Source: Musa acuminata AAA Group
Taxonomy: Eukaryota > Streptophyta > Magnoliopsida > Zingiberales > Musaceae
Assembly (NCBI RefSeq): GCF_036884655.1
Contig: NC_088355.1
Coordinates: 22,918,501-22,982,500, forward strand
DNA length: 64,000 bases
Direction: 5' to 3'
Part shown: piece by piece, positions 42,154 to 52,573 of the stretch
Layout of the letters: each line of letters starts with the position of its first letter
Numbering within the stretch: position 1 is the first letter of the stretch
Notes under the pieces: generated by a model
Told to the model about the DNA's origin: nothing
The model's database searches: none
Seen by the model: only the letters and a program-made list of their open reading frames with translations
Position numbers and translations under genes: made by a program

Positions 42154-44448
42154 TTTTTTTTTTTGATAAGTAAAAGTAAATTGATTTTGTGTAAAGTTTC
42201 TATAAATAGCTTTATCTATACAAGTTATAGATGAAGCTAGGTAACTCATAGAGTACTCATACGGTAGTTATGACTACACATGCTGTAGACTATAACTCTT
42301 AACTATGGCCAACTAATAAAATTTAAAGTCCAGATGTGCCAAGATTTCCTGTGGGTATAGCTTTTGACATCATGCCCAAGATCTTTAGCTAATACCAAAA
42401 TTGAATTTGATAAAAATATCTTTTTCTCTCTGTATAAGGTGCTCCATTTTGAGATCGTTTTCCATACATTATCTTGAGTTTCTAATAATCTCTGTCAAGA
42501 GCTGAGCATTGTTTGTGTGTTGACACTCAAAGATTCTGCTACATCTTTCCTTCCACATCTACCAAATAGCGCATCTGAATATAACCTTTGTCAATTGTGT
42601 AAGAGGCCCTTTTCTTGAAAAACATCGCATGAGGTCAACTAATTCTTGAAGCAAGTTTGGTTGCGGCATTCTATTGAGTTCGAATCACTGGAGAATCTCT
42701 TTCCATATCTATTTAGTATAGTCATAAGCAAAATAGAGATGGTCAACAGTTTCTTCTTGTTGTATGCAAAGGGAGCATCGGTTAACATGATGGTTACCTC
42801 TTCTTTTCATATTGTCTATTATAGGTAGTTTATTCAGAAGGGCCTGCCATGTACATAAGGAATGTCTCTGTGATCCCGGTCGATCCCATGTCCAACTGCT
42901 TGGGAGCCACTTGTTATTTCATTGCCTAATTTGATTCCATGCGGATGTGGCACTAAATTTACCATTGTCATGAAGCCAAATAAGTACATCTGAAGGGTTG
43001 TTCCTGATTGGAATAGCTGTGATATTCAGCCAAAATGATAACATTTCAAGAGAAATAGGAGTAGGGAGACACCAGGTACCATTAGCAATGAACTCGGAAA
43101 CCTTCCAATCTTCGGGAGCCCCAAGGTCTTTTCGTATTCTGTCACCATATAATTGAAATATACTTTTCCCATTCACCCAAGGATCGTACCACATATTAGT
43201 ATTAGTTCCAATAGAGATTGCATAAGAAATATGTTTGATTAGCCAATTTCTTGCCTTTAAAATTCCTTTCCAAGCTGTAGAGTGGTATGTTCTTGTTGAA
43301 ATTTCCCAAATCGATTCCTTTGAAAGATACCTAGCAAAAACCCATATTGACCATAAGGAACATTTGTTGTGCAAAAGGTCCCACAATTGCTTTACTAAAC
43401 ATGCTTTATTCCAATCTCTAGTATTTCTCAGGTTTAGCCCCCCTTCATCTTTCGGTTTGCAGATGCTGTCCCAATTTACCATATGCATTGTCTTATCATT
43501 TGTGCCATTCCAGAAGAAGTTTATTAATAACCGTTCAATATCTTGGAGAAGTCCAATAGGCAGAAGAGATGCATTAGACCAATATATAGAGTAAGAGTAC
43601 AACACCGAACGGATGAGTTCAAGTCATCCTGCTTTTGAAAGAAGCCTATTTTTCCAGGAGGAAATTCTATTCTTTATTTTTTGCAGGATAGGCTAATAGT
43701 GGGTTTTGTGAATGCTAGTGGATATGAGTGGGAGACCAAGATATGTAACTGGCAGATTTCCCTCACTAACCCCTAGGGTATGTGCAATAACATTTTTGTC
43801 CTTAATGCAAGGGCTCATGTAGACTTTACTTTTCGCATGATTTAACTGAAGGCCATAAACTATACCAAAATCATTCAGAATAGTAGCTAGGTTTCTTACT
43901 GAAGTTAAATCATTCTTAAGAAAGATAAGAAGATCATCTGCAAAGATTATATGTGATATATGAATAGGGCCAGCCAGCATGGGGTACCTTAATACTACCA
44001 TCAGAGACCGCATATTCCAACATATAGCTAAGTCTTTCCATTGCAATTGTAAAGAGATATGGAGAGAGTGGATCGCCTTGTCGGATGTCATTCTTGCTCC
44101 CAAAAAAACCAATAGGTGAGCCGTTGAAGAGTATTGAAAACTTTGGAGTTTCTAAGCAACATTGAATCCAATTAACCCATTGCTGAGGGAAGTTCATACC
44201 GTGGAGCATCTTATAGATAAAGTTCCTATTAACTGAGTCAAAGGCTTTTCATAGATCAACTTTAAAACATATTTTTGTCCCTTTTGCTTTTGAGTGCAAA
44301 TCCTTGACCAAGTCATTAGCAAGCTGAATATTATGATGTATATTTCTCCCTTTGATGAAAGCAGCCTGATTTGGACTAATTATCTTGTGTATTACCTTTT
44401 GCAATCTATCTGCTAATAGTTTGGAGATGATCTTGTAAATAAAGTTGC
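42154..44448 (-). mobile_element. LINE, 5'-truncated, with target-site duplication (L3)
   Basis: A 2.3-kb LINE. T-run at 42154-42164, hairpin 42208-42238, then ORF2. 42919-43605 is a 228-residue frame (NFFWNGTNDKTM, WDSICKPKDEGGLNLRNTRD, NMWYDPWVNGKSIFQLYGDR), the region after RT. 43693-44112 holds HISHIIFADDLLIFL with an intact FADD core. 43934-44209 has NGSPIGFFGSKNDIRQGDPL in another frame, and 44249-44545 has SPNQAAFIKGRNIHHN. At least two frameshifts break it. Flanks: GTTGAATCTCAT (42142-42153) and GTTGAATCTTGT (44449-44460). Confidence 0.9.
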
Positions 44449-44569
44449 GTTGAATCTTGTATTTTGATGATGAAACCAATTGATAGTACTTATGATTTAA
44501 TCTGTGTTTTAAGTGACGCAGGATGCTTCGATCAGGATGAGACAATTAAAGAAGGAAGAATCATGTTGT
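44449..44569 (+). repeat. Rest of 3' LTR of E4
   Basis: GTTGAATCTTGTATTTTGAT onward matches the start of LTR type C (the reverse of 37520-37634). It is cut at 44569 by the gypsy LTR of copy A. Confidence 0.82.
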
Positions 44570-44929
44570 TGTTAGGACCATTTTTCTGAGCTTTTGAATA
44601 ATGTTTATTGAGTCTGTTTAGTCCAGTTGTTTACTGAGTTAGTTTGGTTTAGTTAAAGTCAAGTAGAAATTTATTTAATATTTATTTATTATTAGAGTTC
44701 AAGTCTTGATGGACTTTGGGTGGAACTCTATAAATAGGAATGTAATTGCTTCTTTTCAGTTATCTATGAAAAATACTATTTTGTCTTTCAACAAACCCAA
44801 GGAGGTCGATCCCTTCGAAGCAATCAAGGAGGGTCGATCCCTTCGAAGCAATCAAGGAGGGTCGATCCCCTCGAAGTGATCATCCCCTTTCTCTTCTTCT
44901 TTTTATGATAAGATTTTAGGGTCTTATCA
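44570..44929 (+). repeat. 5' LTR of gypsy copy A
   Basis: 360 bp, TGTTAGGACCATT to GGTCTTATCA. TATA-like CTATAAATAG at 44728-44737. A 27-bp sequence with GGTCGATCCCTTCGAAG is repeated three times at 44803-44880. Related to 2101-2466. Confidence 0.9.
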
Positions 44930-44931
44930 TT

Positions 44932-44943
44932 TGGTATCAGAGC
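44932..44943 (+). other. Primer-binding site of copy A
   Basis: TGGTATCAGAGC, two bases after the LTR end. Unlike copy B, it is single, with no array. Confidence 0.9.
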
Positions 44944-46330
44944 AGTGATCCTCGACGTTCTCTCTGTAGTTCATCATCTAAATAAAAAATAAAAATAAAA
45001 AATTTATGAGTGCGAAGCCGGCAGCCACGCACGCTGTTCCTTCTCAACCAAGAAGGAACATTTGCTTCCCGGTGCCGACCACCCCTGCTTTCCTTCTCCT
45101 CCATCGCTGGCACTGCTTCCTAGTCTGCGACCGCCGCCGCTGCTACTCCCCGACCCGCGCCCACTGCTGCTGCTGTGCCCCAGCCAGCAACCTTCTCACC
45201 TCCCCTCCTCGCTGCCCGCATCTCACTCGAGCGAGAAGGGCCGCGGCCGTCATTTCCTAGCCAACGGACCACCCATCGCCGCTTCTACCATCGGCAACAC
45301 TGCCCTAGCCGCACCACCATCGCTGCCTTCCCTTGGTTGTAGCTTCAGCTATGCGATCTGTCGGTGTCGCTATTTCTATGGTGCGATAGAAACTGAGCAG
45401 CCGTCGATCCCTCTGCTGCTGTAGGAGCCGGTTGCCTCTACCGCCGCCGTTGTTTCTCGGCCACTTCAACGCCACCCTTCTCCTTCGTTGCCGAGCCACC
45501 ACCACTGCCAGCCAATGTGCGACAACCGCCGCACGCCTCCCAACAGCCGATCCTCCTTGCTCTGCATCCGTAGTCCTAGAAATAGGGCAACTCACCGGTT
45601 GCCCTTGTTCCCAACTGTGACACCATCAACTCCTCCTTCTCCACCACTGTCGCTACTTCTCGGCCGCACGATCACCGCCGCACCGTCGTTGCTAGCATCG
45701 CCAGCGGCTCCGACTATGGTGCGATAGAAACAGAGCACCCTGTTTCCCATCTCCAGCATTGCAACATCCCGGCCAGTGACCACCGCTGCTGCTAGCCACC
45801 GCAGCCTTCTCCTCAATTGCTCGTGATCCTTCCGGCCAACTCCTTCGGTGGTGTGACAAAAACAGAGTACGCAGCAACCACCACACAGCAACAAAAATAG
45901 TGGCACCCTTTGCTGCCGTAGCCACCGATTGTAACCACCATTATCGCTCCCGGCCAACGACCAACTCCTCATTCTGCAGCAACCACCCTCCAACAGCGAA
46001 CGCAACAAACACAGCAAGTACGCTGCCTTGCCTCAACCCCAGCAGCGCACGCAACACCGATTCCTCTTCTCAACCTCGGCTGCATCAACGCCACCTCCCC
46101 CTTGCTTAGCATATTCTGCCACAACCATAGGTTGCCATCACCGCAGCCTCAACCCTGTTGCTCGGCGATCGCCCCTTGGGTCACAGCAGCTGCAGCCACA
46201 TCAACGCAGTCACCTTCAAACCCCAGTGCTCTCACCCCACGCAGCGATAGAAACAGGGTAGCTACTCTTCCTCCAACGCAGTGACCGCAGCACTGCCCTT
46301 GGCGTCCACCTCCTCGGCAACTTCGCATCG
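44944..46330 (+). mobile_element. Long GC-rich leader of copy A
   Basis: C-rich leader with many CCGCCG and CCACC words. A phrase near GCGATAGAAACAGGG recurs with changes at about 45380, 45570, 45720, 45855 and 46240. Frames in it (45006-46261) lack any domain. Same role and position as 3791-5138. Confidence 0.7.
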
Positions 46331-47573
46331 ACAGTGTTGATGCCCTTGACCGACACCAAAAATAGGAGTTGAGATTACAGAATTGCAGTCTTACGCAATG
46401 GCCACTGATAACTCGGTGAAAGCACAAATGGAAGTATTGGAAATCAGAATTGAGAACCGACTACAAGAAACACTTAATGATTTCAAAAAGAGCCTACTAG
46501 AGAGCCTCAACAAATTTCAATAAAATGGGGGCTCATGTTTTATATTGCACAGATCTGAAAATACAGGAAAAGGACCCCAAGATTGTGACACAAATTACTC
46601 ACACATGAAGATAGAATTTCCGAGATGGAAAGATGGAGATTCGACCAATTGGATCTCTAAGGCAGAAATTTTTTTCCATTTTCATAGAACCCCAGAAGAA
46701 TCCAAGGTAGAAGTGGCCTCAATCCAACTCGAGGGAGATGCACTCCAGTGGTACGATTGGTATGAAACTTTCCACAGAGTTCCTTCGTGGGAGCAGTTCA
46801 AAAGAGGGCTTCTTGTTCGCTTTGGCCCATCCGAATATGAGAATATTGATTGCTAGCTCGCCAAAATTCGTCAGAGTTCTACAGTGTTAGAATATCAAAG
46901 TAGGTTTGAAAGATTGTCAAATCAAGCTAGAGATTGGTCGGACCAACAACTTCTAGATACATTTATTGAAGGGCTTATTCCAGAGATCCGGTGTGAAGTT
47001 AAGACTTGTCAACCCTGCACTATGATAGCTGTGATCTCATTTGCAAATCAACATGAGTAGAAAATTAGCAAGGAAAGATCAGTAAGGGGTTTGTACTATG
47101 ATAAAAAATGGAGTATGGAGCACCGTTGTAAACAAGGGCAACTTCTGATGATTGAACCAATTGGAGAGGAGCTGAAAGCTAAGAATGTGGACTATGATCC
47201 TAAAGGTATAAATTCTAATAAAGACGTTGAACCTACCATACATACAATGCATACATTAGCCGACTACTCTAACCCGCAAACTATGGAAGTTGGCGGAACT
47301 CTAGAGCATCAGCCTATTATAGGTTTGATTGATATTGGTAACACTAACAATTTTATGGACAGTGAGACTGTTGACCGATTGGCCCACCACATTGAAGACT
47401 ATGATAGATTCAAAGTAAAGATCGTTGATGGACAAATTTTCACTTGTGATAGCAATGGTTCAAAGATAAAATTGATTATACAAGGCCATAAATTTCATGC
47501 AACGATTACTACACTAAAAGACCAACCTATTGCTTATACTATCAAAAAGAGGAGACCATACTTACTTGATTAA
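46331..47573 (+). pseudogene. Gypsy gag-protease remnant (copy A)
   Basis: 46331-46544 encodes the gag N-terminus with shifts and stops. 46545-46856 is open: MKIEFPRWKDGDSTNWISKA, FFHFHRTPEESKVEVASIQL, ALQWYDWYETFHRVPSWEQF. After a stop, RFERLSNQARDW and LDTFIEGLIPEIR follow. 47091-47573 holds WSMEHRCKQGQLLMIEPIGE and the protease region, where the triad reads DIG instead of DTG (GLIDIGNTNNF). The first two knuckle cysteines are absent, as in copy B. Confidence 0.86.
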
Positions 47574-47712
47574 CGGGTTGTGATGCGTTGCAGATAGTTT
47601 ATGGCTAAAGTGCTGAAAGAGAAGCTCCCCAAGATTGATGCTGCTTAGCCTTGAGGATAAGGCTGATTTGAAGAGGGACGAATTGTTAGGACCCTTTTTA
47701 TGAGCTTTTGAA
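47574..47712 (+). mobile_element. 3' junction of copy A and start of its 3' LTR
   Basis: The protease end is joined to MAKVLKEKLPKID, then the purine tract GAAGAGGGACGAAT, then TGTTAGGACCC at 47684. The LTR stops after ~29 bp at a LINE tail. RT, RNase H and integrase are missing, as in copy B. Confidence 0.8.
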
Positions 47713-47873
47713 TAATTTTTTTTTTTTGTAAGTAAAAGTAAATTGATTATGTGTAAAGTTTCTATAAATAGCTTTATCTATACAAGTCTTAGACAAAGTC
47801 AAGTAACTCATAGAGTACGAATTCGATAGTTATGACTACACATGCTGTAGACTATAACTCCTAATTATAGTCA
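47713..47873 (-). mobile_element. LINE 3' UTR fragment (L4)
   Basis: T-run plus the conserved LINE 3' UTR, including a partly decayed hairpin (47770-47800). It sits inside the gypsy LTR; the LTR resumes for about 15 bp (TGAGTCTGTTTAGT). Confidence 0.82.
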
Positions 47874-47888
47874 AGTTGAGTCTGTTTA

Positions 47889-48345
47889 GTACTAATATGT
47901 GGTATGATCCTTGGGTGAATGGGAAGTGTATATTTCAATTATATGGTGACAGAATACGAAAAGATCTTGGGGCTCCCAAAGATTGGAAGGATTCCGAGTT
48001 CATTGCTAACGGTACCTGGTGTCTCCCTAATCCTATTTCTCCCGAAATGTTATCACTTTGGCCGACTATTATAGTTATTCCAATCAGGAACAACTCTTCA
48101 GATATACTTATTTGGCCTCATGACAATGGCAAATTTAGTGCCACATCCACATAGAATCAAATTAGGCAAAGAAATAATAAGTGGGTCCCAAGCAGTTGGA
48201 CATGGGATCGACCGGGATCACAAAGACATTCCTTATGTACATGGCAGGCCCTTCTCAATAAACTACCTACAATAGACAATATGAAAAGAAGAGGTATCTA
48301 TCATGTTAACCGATGCTCCCTTTGTATGCAACAAGAAGAAGGATG
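47889..48345 (+). pseudogene. LINE ORF2 C-terminal fragment, plus strand
   Basis: 47876-48154 reads NMWYDPWVNGKCIFQLYGDR and LGAPKDWKDSEFIANGTWCL. It continues to the zinc-finger end (RRGIYHVNRCSLCMQQEE). Opposite in strand to L4, with sharp joints on both sides; no tail. Confidence 0.82.
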
Positions 48346-49640
48346 GAATATGACGAATATACGTTGATTACCGAGCTTTCAATGGCATAACCATCAAGGA
48401 CAAATACCTTATTCCAATAGAAGATGAATTGCTAGATGAAAGAGAGCATAAATCTTCACAAACCTGGACCTTTGATCCGGGTATCATCAAATATGAGTGT
48501 GTGAAGAAGACATATTGAAAACCACCTTTTGAACACACAACAATCACTACAAATTTTTGCTTTCTTCAATAGAAGGTGGAATATCTTGGGCATATCATAT
48601 CAAATGAAGTTGTGACGGTGGACCCCTTCAAAATTGAAGCAATGCAAAATTGGCCTACCCCGAGGAACATAAAATTGCTACATGGCTTCTTGGGTTTAAC
48701 AGGCTACTACCGTAAGTTCGTGAAAAATTATGGAAAGATCAGTGCACCACTTACTTCCTTACTGGAAAAAGATGTCTTTCAATGGTCGGACCGAGCCTCC
48801 ACTACCTTCGACAAACTTAAGACAGCCATAACGACAACGCCGGCGCTAGCTCTACCAGATTTCAACCAACCCTTCATCATTGAGGCCGATGCATCTGGAG
48901 ACAGAATGGGAGACGTTCTCATGCAAGATGGTCGACCACTCACATACATTAGCAAGGCATTGTCTCCCCCCTATCAAAACATGTTAACATATGATAAGGA
49001 GTTGCTCGCCATTGTGCACGCAGCAACAAGGTGGAGATCGTACTTGATCAGACGATACTTTAAAATCAAGACCGACGATAAAAGCCTAAAATATCTCTTG
49101 GAGCAGAAGATATCTTCCCTCGAGCAGCAAAAATGGCTACTTGAGTAAGCTGAATTTTCAATCGTTTCACTTCTGACCAGTGACTTTCTTGAGGATATTA
49201 AGATGGAATGACAGAAAGATTCGGAGACTAGTAAGATCATAAAAAAATTAGAGGAAGCACAAAGCTCCGTGGCTCATTACAATTGAGACTCAAAAGAATT
49301 ACACTATAAGGGATGCATTGTGCTTACAATAAATTCTACTTGCATCTTCACGAGCAGATTTTCGACAAAGTTATTCCATATGTAGGGTACTAAATTGAAA
49401 AGGAGTATGGCATATCACCCACAAATCGACGGCTAGAGAGAAGTTGTAAATAGGTGCTTGGAGACAGCCCAAAGCCACCCACCAAATAAGACTACCCAAG
49501 GCGAACTCCAAACCCAACCAAGTGTCATTATTGATCGACAGATCGTGACTCGATGATGGTGACCCACTACTAAAGTGCTAATACAATGGCGAACCTACCA
49601 ACAGAAGATGCCACTTGGGAGAACTATGACAACTATGAAG
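48346..49640 (+). pseudogene. Gypsy pol remnant, RT-RNase H-integrase-chromodomain (copy 3)
   Basis: Starts inside RT ([16 protein letters not shown]), then the out-of-frame stretch and the same palm deletion as copies 1 and 2. 48576-49148 is open: [29 protein letters not shown], then RNase H (IEADASGD, YDKELLAIVHAATRW, KTDDKSLKYLLEQ, with D for the usual H). 49200-49640 repeats copy 1's shortened integrase (HYKGCIVL joined to SRFSTKLF) and decayed chromodomain. It lacks ~100 bp after RNase H that copy 1 retains. Confidence 0.88.
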
Positions 49641-49652
49641 AGGGCGGGTCTG

Positions 49653-49929
49653 TTAGGACTCTAACTAGGAGAGTCCTAATTGAGAGGGACATTCATGTAA
49701 AACCTACTTATGCCGACCCCTATTAAAGAGGTGAAGAGGCTGGCTAGGGTTAGGAGTTCTTAGAGAAAAATTAGGAGTTGTAAAGGAATAGGAGTCTTGA
49801 GTAGGAGTCCTATTAGGAGTTGGTTAGAAGTAGGAGTCTTGAGTAAGGGTCCTATTAGGAGTTAGGGTTTAGAAGTCCTATAAATAGTCATGTATTCTAC
49901 CTCTTTTGATAAGCAATAGATGAATCTTT
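49653..49929 (+). repeat. 3' LTR of copy 3, left part
   Basis: TGTTAGGACTCTAACTAGG onward, TATA-like CCTATAAATAG at 49878-49888. Preceded by the purine tract GAAGAGGGCGGG. It is cut by the LINE tail after GATGAATCTTTTC; the remainder is at 63697-63788. Confidence 0.86.
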
Positions 49930-52568
49930 TCTTTTTTTTGGTAAGTAAAAGTAAATTGATTATGTGTAAAGTTTCTACAAATAGCTTTGTCTATACAAGT
50001 CATAGACAAAGTCAGGTAACTCATTGAGTACACATATGGTAGTTATGACTACACATGTTGTAGACTTTAACTCTTAACTATAGCGAACATGTTAAGATGT
50101 GCCAAGACTACTAGTGGTTACAACATTTAACATCATTGCCAAGATCTTTAGCTAATAGTAAAATTGAATTTGACAAAAATATCTCTTTCTCTTCGTGTAA
50201 AGTGCTCCATTTTGAGATTGTGCTCCATGCATGATCTTGAGTCTCTAATAATCTCTGTCAAGAGCTGAGCATTGTTTGTGTGTTGACACTCAAAGATTCT
50301 GCTATATCTCTCCTTCCACATCCACCAAATAGCACATCTGAAAGTAACCTTTGGCAATTGTGTAAGAGGTCCTTTTCTTGAGAAACTTTGTATGAGGTCG
50401 CCTAATTCTTGATGCAAGTTTGGTTGCGGCAGCCTATTGAGTTCAAATCGCTGGAGAATCTGCTTCCATATCCATTTAGTATATTCACAAGCAAAATAGA
50501 GGTGATCAATAGTTTCTTCTTGTTACAAACAAAGGGAGCATCGATTAACATGATAAATACCTCTTCTCTTAATATTGTCTATTGTAGGTAGTTTATTAAG
50601 AAGGGCCTGCCATGTACATAGGGAATGTCTCTATGATCCCGGTTTATCCCATGTCCAGCTGCTTGGGATCCACTTGTTATTTTTTTGCCTGATTTGATTC
50701 CAAACGAATGTGGCACTAAATTTACCATTATCATGAGGCCAAATAAGTGTATCTGAAGAGTTGTTCCTGATTGGAATAGCTTTGATAGTCGGCCAAAGTG
50801 ATATCATTTCAGGAGAAATAGGATTAGGAAGACACCAGGTACCGTTAGCAATGAACTCGGAAACCTTCCAATCTTTGGGAGCCCCAAGGTCTTTTCGTAT
50901 TCTGTCACCATATAATTGAAATATACTCTTCCCATTTATCTAAGGATCGTACCATATATTAGTACTAGTTCTAGAAGAGATTGCATAAGAAATGTGTTTG
51001 ATTAGCCAATTCCTTACCTTTAAAATTCCATTCCAAGCTGTAGAGTGATATGTTATTATTGAAATTTTCCAAATTGATTCCTTTGAAAGATACCTAGCAG
51101 AAACCCATTGTGACCATAAGGAACATTTATTTTATAAAAGATTCCACAATTGTTGTACCAAACATGCTTTATTCCAATCTCTAATATTTCTCTAGTTCAG
51201 CCCCCCTTCATCTTTCGGTTTACAGATGTTGTCTCAATTTACCATATGCATTGCCTTATCATTTGTATCATTCCAGAAGAAGTTCATTAATAGTCATTCA
51301 ACATCTTGGATAAGTCCAACAGGCAGAAGAAAAGCGTTAGACCAATATATAGAGTAAGAGTACAACACCGAATGGATGAGTTCAAGTCGTCCTACCTTTG
51401 ATATAAGCCTATTTTTCCAGGAAGAAATTCTATTCTTTATTTTTTGTAGGAGAGGCTGACAATGGGTTTTATGAATGCTAGTGGATATGAGTGGGAGATC
51501 CAGATAAGGAATTGGCAGACTTCCCTCATTAACCCCCAGAGTGTGTGTAATAATGTCCTCATCCTCAATGTAAGGACCCATATAGACTTTACTTTTCACA
51601 TGATTTAACTGAAGGCTAGAAACCATACCAAAGTCATTTAGAATAGTAGCTAGGTTCCTCATTGAAGTTTGATCATTCTAGAGAAATATAAGTAAATCAT
51701 CTGCAAATGTTATGTGTGATATGTGAATAGAACCAGTATTTGGTACCTTAATACCGTCATTCAAGACTACCTGTTCCAACATACAGCTAAGTCCTTCCAT
51801 TGCAATAGTAAAGAGATATGGAGAAAGTAGATCACCTTGTCGGATGCCATTCGTGCTCCCAAAAAAACCAATAGGTGAGCCATTAAAAAGTATCAAAAAC
51901 TTTAGAGTTTCCAAGCAACTTTGAATCCAATTTACCCATTTCTGTGGGAAGTTCATATCGATGAGCATCTTATAGATAAAACTCCTATTAACTGAATCAA
52001 AGGCTTTCCGTAAATCAGCTTTAAAACATATTTTCGTCCCTCTCGCATTTGAGTGCATGTCCTTTATCAAGTCATTAGCAAGCAGAATATTATGATGTAT
52101 ACTTCTCCCTTTGATGAAAGCTGCCTGATTTGGACTAATGATCTTGTGTATTACCTTTTGCATTCTATCTGCCAACACTTTGGAGATGATCTTGTAAATA
52201 AAGTTGCATAATGAAATGGGTCGATAGTTTTCTAGTTAATTAGCCCCTGCATTCTTGGGAATTAAAGAAATAAAAGTGCAGTTCATCTCTCTAAGAATAC
52301 GACCTGAAGAGAAAAAATGTTGGCAAGCCTTAATCACATCATTTCCAATAATAGACCATGCAGTTTGGTAAAATTCAGTTGGAAATCCATCTAGACCAGG
52401 GCTTTTATCCTTCGGTGACTTAAAGACAACTCTTACAATTTCATCATTTGTAACTGGGGCACTAAGGATTGAAATGTCATCCGAATCAAGCTTTCTAGTT
52501 GGCTCCATATGAATGTTATTAGGTTGCACAGCTTGATTGAGTAAGGAATAAAAAAATCGCTCAGTGTA
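49930..52568 (-). pseudogene. LINE ORF2 RT and C-terminal region (L5, part 1)
   Basis: T-run, 3' UTR with hairpin (49983-50013), then the ORF2 C-terminal zinc-finger region at 50148-50417 (FRCAIWWMWKERYSRIFECQ). 51294-51662 and 51678-52178 hold RT: FIKGRSIHHNILLANDLIKD, KADLRKAFDSVNRSF, NGIRQGDLLSPYLF and ITFADDLLIFL, with FADD intact. 52236-52529 is the RT N-terminus (FKSPKDKSPGLDGFPTEFYQ). Several stops and shifts. The copy is split at 52569-52573 by E5 and resumes at 61119. Confidence 0.9.
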
Positions 52569-52573
52569 TGCTT
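52569..52573. other. Target-site duplication tgctt, left
   Basis: Repeated at 61119-61123. The sister LINE at 17983-18005 reads TATGCTTTAATCTCATC without the insertion. Confidence 0.92.
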
